Assembly (NCBI RefSeq): GCF_001949145.1
Contig: NW_019091437.1
Coordinates: forward strand, 793,287-857,286
Source: Acanthaster planci
Taxonomy: Eukaryota > Echinodermata > Asteroidea > Valvatida > Acanthasteridae
Direction: 5' to 3'
Length of the DNA: 64,000 nt
Positions 39,701 through 46,704 of this stretch are shown here, piece by piece. Position numbers and translations under genes: made by a program. The notes under the pieces are model-generated. The model was not told the origin of the DNA, searched no databases, and worked only from the letters and a program-made list of their open reading frames with translations. Each line of letters starts with the position of its first letter. Positions within the stretch are counted from its first letter, which is position 1.

Positions 39701-40702
39701 TTTTCAAGAAATAACACAAAAAGTTTTCTACATACCTTGTGTTGAAGGGCCGCACTCGAACTGCCACCTTCACACTAAGAATAAAAAAGTAAACATAATA
39801 CATTTACTTGATATCACATGTTTCAAATGCTCAGACAAGTATATGAACATTGGGACATGTGATGTATCCAAGTCTCAAGTCAGGGACGAGGGGACAAAAT
39901 GGAATTTTTGCTAGAACAAAAGGGAAAGAGTTTCACATACGGACAACACTTGATGTCCCCTGCACAAACCTATGACATATGTCTAAAAAATCCAAGTGCT
40001 TTCTTGGTAAATGTTTCAGAATCTTCCCAGCTAAGTTTCAATTTTTAGGACATGTAACTTTTTCACAATTGTTACAAAATTTTAAGGGAAAATCAGTATT
40101 GTCAGTATGTGGACCTCTTTCCAACAAATGTCCTTATTTTTGTAGAAAAATTACCCTCCCCCCATGCAACTGACTGGGTCCTAGCCAACTAAAATGAGAG
40201 AATTTGGTTTTGGAGATTTTTCAATGCCCTTGCTGGCACTGAAGGAAAGAGTCCGCATATGTCTTTTTATGTCCCATGGTCTTAAAACCACAGGTCAAAC
40301 AATAGCAATAGATGCACATCAGTTTGGACAGATTTTTTGGAGCTTGTATGACAGAGAAAGTGGATTTTTTTACTGCTTAAGTGAAGTAACTGCTTAAAGT
40401 TTAAACTGGGCTGCATTCAAAAACCCATAGTGTTACAAACCCATAAAGAAAGTTGTAAAAAGGTTGCAAATCACATGCAGTAGTGACTTACAGTTCTGCA
40501 AGTAATGTGCCCCCCCCAGCTGGTGCTAAGGGCCCCTAATGCCCCAAACTGGTGTCCGGCTCCTGTCTTATAGCCACCCATGATTGCGTTTCTATGAATC
40601 TGGATATTCTTAAGTTCTGGAGAAGTCAAATCTTTACAGACATGATCGAGACAAAGCAAATGGTGGTGCTGAGAATACTTACGATTCTCCCCCACTCGAC
40701 AT
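9522..40702 (-). CDS. KIF28: KIF28/KLP6-like kinesin-3 motor protein, 24 coding exons
   Basis: Kinesins of this family are ATP-driven microtubule motors. By family knowledge, relatives act on mitochondria in rat neurons and on ciliary membrane proteins in C. elegans. I joined 24 minus-strand exons, all with GT-AG borders and consistent phases, into 3,117 coding nt plus stop (1,039 residues). Visible motifs: P-loop GQTGSGKS (108-115), switch I NATSSRAH (221-228), switch II DLAGSE (257-262), PYRDSVLT (307-314) and neck start [18 protein letters not shown] (347-364). An FHA domain lies at about 471-561 and a KIF1B-type segment [13 protein letters not shown] at 697-709. A beta-rich region spans about 735-865, a coiled coil 900-920 and a Pro/Lys-rich tail the rest. 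The kinesin-3 K-loop is short (KKK, 301-303). No PH domain is present, and the length is near that of rat KIF28, which argues against KIF1/UNC-104. The KIF28 subfamily call is inference from family memory; kinesin-3 is secure. Confidence 0.9.
9753..11926 (-). other. kinesin intron 23 (2,174 bp)
   Basis: Last intron of the reconstructed coding region. Its main content is the 21-bp minisatellite at 11250-11728. The rest is AT-rich with no recognisable exon. Confidence 0.75.
11250..11728. repeat. 21-bp minisatellite, about 22-23 units
   Basis: Unit consensus is ACCACTGTGGCTGCCAACTCC with variants GACTGCC, GATGCTGAC and CTG for CTC. Because 21 is a multiple of three, one plus-strand frame stays open from 11278 to 11733 and reads as a TTVAANS heptad. 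The minus strand also stays open (VVELAAT heptad, 11391-11717). Neither starts with a convincing ATG. It lies wholly within kinesin intron 23. Confidence 0.9.
11927..12055 (-). CDS. KIF28: kinesin coding exon 23 (residues 921-963)
   Basis: A 129-nt symmetric exon encoding [40 protein letters not shown] and LNK. I do not recognise a named domain here. The acceptor lies next to a (CAAA)n run seen on the plus strand at about 12069-12090. Confidence 0.9.
12415..12579 (-). CDS. KIF28: kinesin coding exon 22, charged coiled coil (residues 866-920)
   Basis: A 165-nt symmetric exon encoding [20 protein letters not shown], an acidic linker and the strongly helical [20 protein letters not shown]. The second half has heptad-like Leu spacing and is a likely coiled coil. 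Acceptor ATCAG, donor GTAAGG. Confidence 0.9.
13113..13130. repeat. (AACC)n microsatellite
   Basis: Short run of AACC units (about four and a half) in kinesin intron 21. A similar (AAAC)n run lies at about 12069-12090 in intron 22, beside the exon 23 acceptor. Confidence 0.8.
13327..13596 (-). CDS. KIF28: kinesin coding exon 21, beta-rich region (residues 776-865)
   Basis: A 270-nt symmetric exon. It encodes alternating hydrophobic strands, among them [32 protein letters not shown] and [10 protein letters not shown]. The order (SPEWNH, then V-L-x-Y-F, then I-K-F-x-V-Y-G) resembles a C2-like domain. A ligand cannot be read from the sequence. Confidence 0.92.
14491..14613 (-). CDS. KIF28: kinesin coding exon 20 (residues 735-775)
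   Basis: A 123-nt symmetric exon encoding [20 protein letters not shown] followed by an acidic stretch and LLGKPYHFK. The G-x-L-x-V-x-I-x-P strand pattern suggests the start of a C2-like beta sandwich, as after the KIF1B segment in relatives. Confidence 0.92.
15708..15881 (-). CDS. KIF28: kinesin coding exon 19, KIF1B-type domain (residues 677-734)
   Basis: A 174-nt exon encoding an acidic linker, then [20 protein letters not shown] and [22 protein letters not shown]-x-P-x-x-x-x-x-IG with the following VFLQSL is a recognisable kinesin-3 family segment. The exon is symmetric (phase 0-0). Confidence 0.95.
16415..16502 (-). CDS. KIF28: kinesin coding exon 18 (residues 647-676)
   Basis: An 88-nt exon encoding [20 protein letters not shown] then [10 protein letters not shown]. 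The W-x-W-x-x-G-K-F-x-N-R pattern is the start of the KIF1B-type (Pfam 'KIF1B') segment. Ends in phase 0; every later coding exon starts in phase 0. Confidence 0.92.
16979..17126 (-). CDS. KIF28: kinesin coding exon 17 (residues 598-647)
   Basis: A 148-nt exon encoding [40 protein letters not shown] and [10 protein letters not shown]. It matches the helical stretch after the FHA domain (coiled coil 2 in kinesin-3 proteins). Acceptor CTGCAG, donor GTGAGA. Confidence 0.93.
18100..18383 (-). CDS. KIF28: kinesin coding exon 16, FHA core (residues 503-598)
   Basis: A 284-nt exon, the largest in the gene. It contains the FHA signature SISKQHAIV (503-511), VNG (531-533) and [15 protein letters not shown] (547-561), then a helix with [22 protein letters not shown] domains bind phosphothreonine or act in intramolecular contacts; in kinesin-3 motors they take part in autoinhibition. 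Confidence 0.95.
19004..19209 (-). CDS. KIF28: kinesin coding exon 15, start of FHA domain (residues 435-503)
   Basis: A 206-nt exon. It starts with a polar helix ([15 protein letters not shown]), then [20 protein letters not shown], and enters the FHA fold with [22 protein letters not shown] (487-489) is the first conserved FHA element; [10 protein letters not shown] is the kinesin-3 lead-in to that domain. Confidence 0.95.
19332..19571. mobile_element. MITE-like element, copy 2 (~240 bp), in kinesin intron 14
   Basis: Inverted relative to the copy at 2677-2913: the core runs GCTTGATAAATCAGG to GAACTGGTAACCTTTG, matching the reverse complement of copy 1 with scattered substitutions. Ends carry the same TTTCATAGAGCTGCT repeat, with the left end more decayed. 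Confidence 0.8.
19799..19893 (-). CDS. KIF28: kinesin coding exon 14, coiled coil 1 (residues 403-434)
   Basis: A 95-nt exon encoding [20 protein letters not shown] followed by [12 protein letters not shown], a charged helix with coiled-coil character between the neck and the FHA domain. The acceptor is chosen by phase: CTTCAG before AGAAAG keeps the frame. Confidence 0.9.
20739..20971 (-). CDS. KIF28: kinesin coding exon 13, end of motor and neck (residues 325-403)
   Basis: A 233-nt exon encoding [40 protein letters not shown] and [20 protein letters not shown], then a Gly/Pro-rich linker with [12 protein letters not shown]. It closes the motor domain and carries the neck linker and neck helix that start dimerisation in kinesin-3 motors. 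Confidence 0.95.
21662..21759 (-). CDS. KIF28: kinesin coding exon 12, loop 12 and PYRDS motif (residues 293-325)
   Basis: A 98-nt exon encoding [20 protein letters not shown] then [12 protein letters not shown]. Loop 12 holds only three lysines, so the lysine-rich K-loop typical of KIF1A is shortened. YRDSVLT is the kinesin-3 form of this microtubule-contact motif. Donor GTAAAA is weaker than the others. Confidence 0.93.
22508..22605 (-). CDS. KIF28: kinesin coding exon 11, switch II (residues 260-292)
   Basis: A 98-nt exon encoding [20 protein letters not shown] then [13 protein letters not shown], the switch II loop and relay helix that transmit nucleotide state to the microtubule face. 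[11 protein letters not shown] is kinesin-3 style. Acceptor CTGCAG, donor GTAAGT. Confidence 0.95.
22966..23118 (-). CDS. KIF28: kinesin coding exon 10, switch I and start of switch II (residues 209-260)
   Basis: A 153-nt exon encoding [40 protein letters not shown] and [12 protein letters not shown]. Switch I reads NATSSRAH, with Ala where most kinesins have the second Ser of SSRSH. DLAG starts switch II and is completed in exon 11. Confidence 0.95.
23463..23649 (-). CDS. KIF28: kinesin coding exon 9 (residues 147-209)
   Basis: A 187-nt exon encoding [20 protein letters not shown], a spacer [25 protein letters not shown] and the start of helix alpha-3 ([11 protein letters not shown]). [13 protein letters not shown] is a hallmark kinesin motor segment. 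Confidence 0.95.
24938..25001 (-). CDS. KIF28: kinesin coding exon 8 (residues 125-146)
   Basis: A 64-nt exon encoding [25 protein letters not shown] is the conserved segment after the P-loop helix in kinesins. Acceptor TTCTTAG, donor GTAAGG, ends in phase 0. Confidence 0.92.
25289..25367 (-). CDS. KIF28: kinesin coding exon 7, P-loop (residues 99-125)
   Basis: A 79-nt exon encoding [20 protein letters not shown] followed by [15 protein letters not shown] is the Walker A / P-loop that binds the ATP phosphates (residues 108-115). Acceptor CTTTCAG, donor GTAAGT. Confidence 0.95.
25486..25610 (-). CDS. KIF28: kinesin coding exon 6 (residues 57-99)
   Basis: A 125-nt exon, acceptor TTTGCAG and donor GTAAGTGG. 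It encodes [18 protein letters not shown], then [20 protein letters not shown]. This is the region just before the P-loop, with the usual kinesin Y-A-S-Q-x-x-V-F pattern. The inserted [12 protein letters not shown] stretch is unlike KIF1 and more like KIF28/KLP6. Confidence 0.92.
25885..26209. repeat. pair of direct repeats, 290 bp apart
   Basis: AAGGGTG followed a few bases later by GTTTACACATTTAAACATTT occurs at 25885-25919, and again with AGTTTACACATTTAAACATT at 26175-26209. The enclosed 250 bp is AT-rich. Could be the ends of a small solo element or an internal duplication. Confidence 0.6.
30269..30735. mobile_element. ~467-bp inverted-repeat element in kinesin intron 5
   Basis: The left end AAGGCCAAATAAAAAAATTG continues into TTGTGTTTCC (to 30298). 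The right end (30705-30735) is its imperfect reverse complement. The interior contains short segments AATTAGGGTGG and GGGTCGGATGATG with no coding capacity. Confidence 0.65.
35598..35620 (-). CDS. KIF28: kinesin coding exon 5, 23-nt microexon (residues 50-57)
   Basis: A 23-nt exon with acceptor TTTCAG and donor GTAAGT, encoding FTFDYSY plus the first two bases of Trp. FxFDYSYWSH is a strongly conserved kinesin-3 motor motif, and it joins in frame to SHDGF in exon 6. Confidence 0.9.
36321..36337 (-). CDS. KIF28: kinesin coding exon 4, 17-nt microexon (residues 44-49)
   Basis: A 17-nt exon flanked by a CAG acceptor and a GTGAGT donor, encoding (G)EEPKT. It is the only candidate I found that carries the frame from exon 3 (phase 1) to exon 5 (phase 0). 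The peptide is poorly conserved, so support is from splice sites and phase alone. Confidence 0.75.
37693..38312. mobile_element. 620-bp terminal-inverted-repeat element in kinesin intron 3
   Basis: Left end CAGCAGCCGATTTCACAAAA is matched by the reverse complement of the right end (CAGCAGACGATTTCACAAAA) with one mismatch. A second, internal copy of the end motif (GGATTTCACGAAACTTAC) lies at about 37788. No transposase frame is present, so it is non-autonomous. Confidence 0.75.
38357..38499. repeat. G-rich imperfect inverted repeat with an 18-bp palindrome
   Basis: AAGTAGGGGGCCAGTGG (from 38357) is mirrored by CCACTGGCTCCCCTACTT (38482-38499). Between them lies the perfect palindrome GGAGGGGCATGCCCCTCC (38448-38465). 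It sits about 45 bp beyond the 620-bp element in intron 3. Confidence 0.6.
39142..39212 (-). CDS. KIF28: kinesin coding exon 3 (residues 20-44)
   Basis: Seventy-one nt, acceptor TTTTACAG and donor GTAAGA. It encodes a kinesin-3-like segment, [20 protein letters not shown] followed by HSLDG. It ends in phase 1, and its last G joins the 17-nt microexon. Confidence 0.9.
39736..39774 (-). CDS. KIF28: kinesin coding exon 2 (residues 7-20)
   Basis: Thirty-nine nt between an AG acceptor and a GTATGT donor, encoding [14 protein letters not shown]. This is the conserved first strand of the motor domain, with the RVRP motif at residues 12-15 contacting the adenine end of ATP in kinesins. Confidence 0.9.
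40683..40702 (-). CDS. KIF28: kinesin coding exon 1 (residues 1-7, start codon)
   Basis: Twenty coding nt beginning ATG at 40702 and ending at a GTAAGT donor. It encodes MSSGGE plus the first two bases of a Ser codon. An in-frame TAA at 40778-40780 (minus strand) with no ATG between makes this the first usable start. The join to exon 2 gives the classic kinesin beta-1 strand [14 protein letters not shown]. Confidence 0.85.
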
Positions 40703-41110
40703 CCTGCTGGTCTCTGTGTTCCTCCAGGACCAAGGAGTAAACAGGTACCTGTGAGTGTGATCCCTCAGCCGGTAAAATTACCACCAGGAACCGCACACAA
40801 GACCGAGTGCCCTAGCAGTAAAACACTCGAATTTTTGCAGTTGTTGACTGACTGAACCGCTAACTGTTGTTGGACAAGGAACAGGTGTTTATGCAAGTCG
40901 CAACAAGTGCACTTGCACGGCACGGCAACCTCGTTTAACTGCAGTAATTCCTGAAATTCAGAGCCCGATCAGTAACTTTTCGCAACACATTGTAGCAGAA
41001 AGTCACTGTCCTCGCTTATTTCAGTCACACTCGCAATGACGACACAAATTCCAAAAGAATTTATTGTTAATTGCCAGCATTCCTTTTCATCCGTCGCCGA
41101 CAGTGTTCTC

Positions 41111-41124
41111 GCTTCCCAGGCAAC
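41111..41124. promoter_or_regulatory. RFX X-box-like motif GCTTCCCAGGCAAC
   Basis: This 14-mer fits the loose X-box consensus RYYNYY-N2-RRNRAC at every position, and its right half GGCAAC is a perfect RGYAAC half site. It lies 409-422 nt upstream of the kinesin ATG. RFX factors drive many ciliary genes, so the site would fit a KLP-6-like role. A single match to a degenerate motif can occur by chance. Confidence 0.35.
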
Positions 41125-41137
41125 TGGCTGACAAGGA

Positions 41138-41145
41138 TGACGTCA
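41138..41145. promoter_or_regulatory. CRE palindrome TGACGTCA
   Basis: A perfect CREB/ATF-type palindrome 14 bp beyond the X-box-like motif, 436-443 nt upstream of the kinesin start codon. Such sites are often near transcription starts. Other TGACGTCA copies occur to the right (near 45050, 59763 and 62832), so one copy alone is weak evidence. Confidence 0.35.
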
Positions 41146-41150
41146 CTAAG

Positions 41151-44135
41151 TCAGTATTAAGACAAGCGCACAGGCGATAGCACGGAAGCGAGTGAATAGC
41201 GCCCTCGTTTTGCTTTTAAATCCTAATATTTTCATACGGACCACGTCCCTTCCCAGAATAAGACACAAAACCAGTTTTAAAGCAACAAAAAATCAGTGTC
41301 AAATGTAGCCCTAGTCATGACTTCCCCCCCCCCAATACTGCATTGATTTATGGACTTTATAGGCCCTAGGGAATGCACGCACGGCTGCTTTTAACTACTA
41401 ACCTGTTTCGTGATAAAGTACAGAGGGAAACATAGACATGACAATAATTGTACAAGACAGCGGAGACCACGAACGCAGCGAGAGACCCAACTAACGTCAA
41501 AATGAGTGACAATGAGATGTCGAAAAAAGTTTGGATATTACGGGCTTTCGAGTAGGACTGTATTGCTCATGCACATTGATAAGAAGCAAAACAAGAGTAC
41601 ATGGTCAACGCCCAACAAATTTGCTCTAAGATCAAACAACACTGCGACGACTTGAAGTATTTAGGTACGGAGTGTTATATGTAAGTGATATTTATGTTGG
41701 AATTAACGTGCCCCTTTAATACGACATTGATTTTATCAGAATGTGTTCTTCGAAAGAGGGCGCTAAAGTATGAGCCATCATCATCGCAGGGATTGGGATG
41801 AAGTACTTTTCTTCCCTGGTAAAACAGCTTCTTTATCATTGTATACTACGTCAAAAGTTAGGTTATCATCCAAGCGGCCCTCTTTGATGGGTTGGCCGGG
41901 TCGGAATTACAAAGGGAAGCCTAGGTTCTGTCTATAGAATGTTTAACCTAAGATGTGTTTATGCTATACAGTTCCCCATGGAATGGCGTCGAGTAAAGTG
42001 TAACACTATCACTTTGAATTAAACAACGCAGATATTTCTTACGGTTTCAAATTAAAGAAGTATTGATTGATTTGATTTTTGTACAATGTACAAGCTTGAG
42101 GGAGGATCATACTAAACCTTGGTCAAAGGTAATGATGTATTGAGCACCTTCATTTCCCGTTTGTTTCCTATACAGATTATATAACGGTATTTATGGAACA
42201 GTTTACCCAGCTGGAAATTCCGCAACCTCAACTCGCAAACGAAGATTACAAACCCTGATCTGCTTCACAGATTCAAATTCATGCCCTAACCCCTACCCTG
42301 TTTGCCACTCCGATTGCGTTTCTACAAAAGGACAGCCCGATGCATCCTACACACCAGAACCAATCCCAATCCCAACACACAGTAATATACCCACTCCCCG
42401 CGCCCGCATGCATCTCATCTATTCAAACCACCTCAGTTTTGGTCCAGCTTCGAAGAATGCTGATGTCAACCATGGGAGAGCTAGCAATTTCACCAAGGGA
42501 CGAGGGTCTGGGCGTTCTGTCCATAGCTTTTTGGAACAAAAGAAGGCAAAGAAAATGGTAGTGGAGCTTGCTTGAACTGGCTGGTCAAGCTGCATGTCAC
42601 GCCAGTGGACATCAACCTCAAATGACCTGCCACAAGGACACTCTCAGAGGCATCAGTTAAAGCTGTTCACGTCGTCACTTTCTGCGCCCCGACCATACGT
42701 GGGGCACTTTTAGTCGGTCATCTCCCCCGCACACACTGAAGGACGGCTTCTAGGAAAGCCTTTATTACCGGCCCACAAGCCCCCGGGTCATGTGCCCAGG
42801 AATTCAGTTACATGAAAGTATAATTTGCGGTCGGGTATGATAAATTGAAAAACAGATTATCATTAGTAACATTGCCTGCTCGGCCCACCCGGAATATTGA
42901 CACGCTGTGAAATGGCCCACTAGGTCAGAGTAATGTTGGCCTTGATGTGGATTTTGCCCTGCAAAGAGATCCAGCCATGAAGTTTTTTGACCTCTGATTG
43001 ATGTACCAACGTATGGAGACTCAATATAATAGCATTCTCTAAATGTTCCTTAACTGGCATTAAAAATGTGAAAAGGGGAAAGTGTTGGTGTACAAAATGG
43101 GAAAGTATTTCTATGGAACATCCTGGGCTGGCGTAAACCTTAAGCTTAGTTGCTTCCTGAATAGCTGGCGAAGCTCAAATTTGTTTGACTTTAAGATGGT
43201 CATGAAAACAATTAATTAATCCTGCACTAAACTTCGTTAATAATGCATTAAGGCAAAATCAAAGGCAGTTTTGCCTTTCAGAAACATTCTGCCAGGATTG
43301 AAATGTCAGGTACTCCAATTGTGGACAGGTCCATTTCTTGGGTGTGTATTTTGAATCTCACAAGTGGGGAAAGGGCGTAAACAAGGAGTTTGTAAAGGCA
43401 ATTCTATCTGCGTTAGTTAGCAACGACAATGAGGTAGTGACATCACACATCGTTGGAATTACACCATACAGGCATTGTTTGCTGTGACGTATTTAATTTT
43501 GAGGTAAAACTTTGACAAGGTAATGAGTAATTGCTCGACATTGCTATGAGAATAGACCGATTGCGCCCGCGAAATAAATCACGTGTGTGAATATCAACCA
43601 CATAGCAGCCACGTTACGGTAGAGTACCCAGCATGCACATCAGTAGCCTGAATATGGCACTACCACCGGCTTAAATTGTTGGTAAATGATCCTTATGAAA
43701 CACTTTGCTTTTTGGTGGACGCTGAGTTTGTTGACATTTAATACCCACTGTAGGTCACGTGACTTTAATAGCGAGGGCAATATTATCTACCCGACCTGAG
43801 GGGTCACCATACTATTCAGGGGCGGCTTCGGGATTTTCAGAAGGGGGGGGGGCGCAAACTTGCCATAGTCAAAATGCAAGCGCAAAATGTGAAGCCCTTT
43901 CTCAATATAAAGCATTGGACTCTTTTTAGAATTCGTGGTTGTGATCTTGATCTTATAAATAGTCGCTGATCAGCTCCCATTGAACTTTGAAGGAACACTC
44001 AGCCAAGGAGAGGTGGACGGCTATTCATAAGCATCACGTTTAAAATGTTGTGCAGCCGGTTGGGGAAATGAGCATGGTCCGCCCCCTCTGAAGCTACCAC
44101 CGCATGATGTCACCTACAACACTGCAACAAAACGA
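41151..44135. other. intergenic, no recognised gene
   Basis: Upstream of the kinesin promoter. Short open frames only (the longest with an ATG is about 73 codons at 42340-42561, proline- and serine-rich, no motif). A C homopolymer lies near 41325. Nothing else stands out. Confidence 0.6.
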
Positions 44136-44326
44136 GAGTTCCGTTATACCAGGCAAGATATGGGACGGAGGGGTACCCCCCTTACCTGTCCAATCCCTAT
44201 ACACACTATAGACTATCATGGTTACCTAACACACACCCCCAGAAGTCTGTAAAGAATTCCTGAGATTCCGATCAAACAATGACCAACACTCTCCGTCCCA
44301 TATCTTGCTTCAAATGAGTTCCGTTA
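44136..44326. mobile_element. short inverted-repeat element flanked by 11-bp direct repeats
   Basis: Perfect 18-bp inverted repeats GCAAGATATGGGACGGAG (44153-44170) and CTCCGTCCCATATCTTGC (44291-44308) are enclosed by direct repeats GAGTTCCGTTA at 44136-44146 and 44316-44326. The layout looks like a small insertion with a target duplication. The 6-7-bp gaps between the direct and inverted repeats are unusual. Confidence 0.55.
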
Positions 44327-44540
44327 CAGTCAAAGGAATTCGGCAGTGGTAGTCTTACATATGGGCGCGGCTGGATACTCATATAAAGTGCAGTTCTGAA
44401 GTAGGGAGGGGTGCGTTATTTACTCATTCAGGGGTCAATTGGATCAGCACTACCTGTACTAGCTATGGCACCCTATTCATTCCCGTTATGGTCCAGTTGA
44501 TAGTTTGAGCTAAGAAACCAGGGCACGTACGCGGCATGCC

Positions 44541-44736
44541 AAATATAAACCGCGAAACAAATAGTTAGGGGTGTCGCTGCTCGCGCAGGGTATAACGAGG
44601 GGAATTGAGGCACCGCTGGCTGTTGGAATTATACACCAGCGGAGAGCGGCGGGCTCACCGCGCCGTGCCCCCCTCGCTACAGCACCTGCCGCGATCCGCC
44701 GATGACGTTCGCGCTGCCCATCGCAGAGAGAGTTCA
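44541..44736 (+). promoter_or_regulatory. possible promoter and first exon of an unseen plus-strand gene
   Basis: A TATAAA (44544-44549) lies in a CpG-rich stretch. About 190 bp downstream is a good donor, TTCA before GTAAGTCA (GT at 44737). An ATG at 44702 gives MTFALPIAERV before the donor. No second exon that I could recognise follows inside the window, so this is a suggestion from base composition and two motifs only. Confidence 0.2.
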
Positions 44737-46652
44737 GTAAGTCAATTTAGCGAGCATCGGAGGCGAGATGTCTTCGACACGTGAATGCGACTTCTTATTT
44801 CTGTTGTCGTGATCTATTATTAGATATGCTTACCCTGCAGATGGGCAGATCGGATGACCCCATGAAAAAAAAAATTGAATCAGTAGGTGGGATAAGGGCG
44901 TTTCACCTTTTCTTGACGAATTTATTTGTGGCAGATGTGTCCCGCCCTGCTAATGCCATCGATCGATCCATAGCGAGCGCGAGTGTGTCGAACTTTAAGC
45001 TGGGTACAAGGGGGTAGAAAGCACTTTGTGTGTCAAGGAACTTTTCGGTGACGTCACCCTAACGAGGACAGGAGTGAAATTTCGTCGACCCCCACCATGC
45101 ATCATCAGGCAAAAACAATGTCACACTCACAGTGAGCAAAGCAGTAGGAATTTGGGGGGGGGTAGATGTACCACTCTCCACAGAACGAACAAAATCACCC
45201 GACGTTACAGTCTTCTGACAACGGACAGAGCATACTGTTCGAAACGCTGAGTACCATCGGTTCTTTTCAGAACCCCACATACTCAAAAAGAGATGTTTCC
45301 ATGGTGCTACGGCAAACCTTCAGTCGAGGAATTCGGAGAAGAAGGGTTGGAAATGGTAACACAAACCAACTTGATTTACAGAAATCAAGTATGAGGTCTT
45401 GAAATCCACAACAAAATGATTAAAACCCAACCTGTACACATTCAACGCAAGATTTTGGCAAAGATTTTGAGGAAAGGTACTGGAAATGCCCGCTCAAGGA
45501 CGGCGAGGCTGCGCCGCTTCCCCTACCATCACCCGTTCTAGTCTATCAACGCATAAAATGATAAATTACTGCGCATGTGAACGTTACAGTTACTAACGGT
45601 CCCATCTGCGGGTCCACGGACAACTGCCCAGGTATTGAAAACCATTTAGTGACAGGTGACATGTACAGGGGCAGTATTTCAACTTGTATACCCATAGATA
45701 ATAAAAAGTCGACAGTCCAAGTGACAAAAGAAAAGTAACGCAGATTGTAGCCTTGCCAATGCTTGGGACGGTCGGTATGGTTTCGACCTTAACTTAAGCC
45801 CGGTAACTCCGTGTTCTCGTCCATATCTCATCAATCAAGCCTGTCAGTTTGATGCACAAGTACACTCCGTCATGTCGGTCTTTCTGCCCCCATTATGCGT
45901 ACCCCTTGTGGTATTCTTTTCCAAGGCAGCCCAGATTTCTTCTGTTGAGCCGTCCGTGGGGATTCTTTGCAAGATGACCCAATTTCGCTTCAAATTGTCC
46001 AAAGCATCATATCGGGCTGAAGCAAACAATCGAGAAGAGGTCAGACCAAAAGTAGGTCATAGACGAGGTCTATCTAGTTGATCAAAAGATGTATTACCCA
46101 TTGCACAGCCTTTCTTTCACTCAAAATGCTTCTGTACTCATAAATTATCTTGTATGGTTTGCGTTCCAACTTTGTAAATGGCGCGAGCAAAGACAACCCC
46201 CCCCGCGACTACGTGTTGCAACTGCTCAATGTCATTGCTTACCCAGAGTTCTGTCTAAAAAGACGACCGTTTATGACAAAGTTACGTTTGCCAAACAGTT
46301 GAGGTTACCAGTGTTAAACCCCGAGATTGCAGGAAAGGAATCCAATATGGCTTCCACACCACTCGATCGATAGCTGTACTTGGGTAAACCTTAAAACCCT
46401 TTTGTCGTATCATCGCAGCAGGAATGAAAGTCACGGTCTGCCTCACCATGAGTGAACAGGCCGGTCTTCGACCAAACCTGAGGTCACTCGCGGTAAATCT
46501 GAGTTGATTTTAACATGAGCGATGGGTGTCAGGACAATTGGGTAGGGTCTGTCGTGGTGTTATATAGGTGTTGCTCATTCACTGCAAGTTCTGGGGCAAG
46601 TAATACAGGTGGGCTAACCAAAGATTTGGATTGCGATAAAGTTTCGCACGTG

Positions 46653-46704
46653 AACCGATGAAAAGGGCTCCGTGACGGCTGTCACGGAGCCCTTTTCATC
46701 GGTT
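46653..46704. repeat. perfect hairpin: 24-bp stem, 4-nt loop
   Basis: AACCGATGAAAAGGGCTCCG followed by TGAC is the left arm, GGCT is the loop, and the right arm (46681-46704) is an exact reverse complement. Base pairing stops abruptly at both outer ends. It has the A-tract/GC-stem/T-tract form of a bidirectional intrinsic terminator, but no bacterial gene is nearby. Confidence 0.9.

Larger units (their letters stand above)
40703..41150 (-). promoter_or_regulatory. probable 5' UTR and promoter of the kinesin gene
   Basis: Upstream of the start codon there is no splice acceptor with a pyrimidine tract close to the ATG, so the leader is probably continuous. The region contains an X-box-like motif and a CRE palindrome, and CpG dinucleotides look more frequent than in the introns. 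No clear TATA box was found; the transcription start is not placed. Confidence 0.4.

Noticed and set aside
46653-46704. Bacterial intrinsic terminator or contamination
   Set aside because: The hairpin has the right form, but flanking DNA shows no bacterial genes or ribosome sites and the region resembles the rest of the window.
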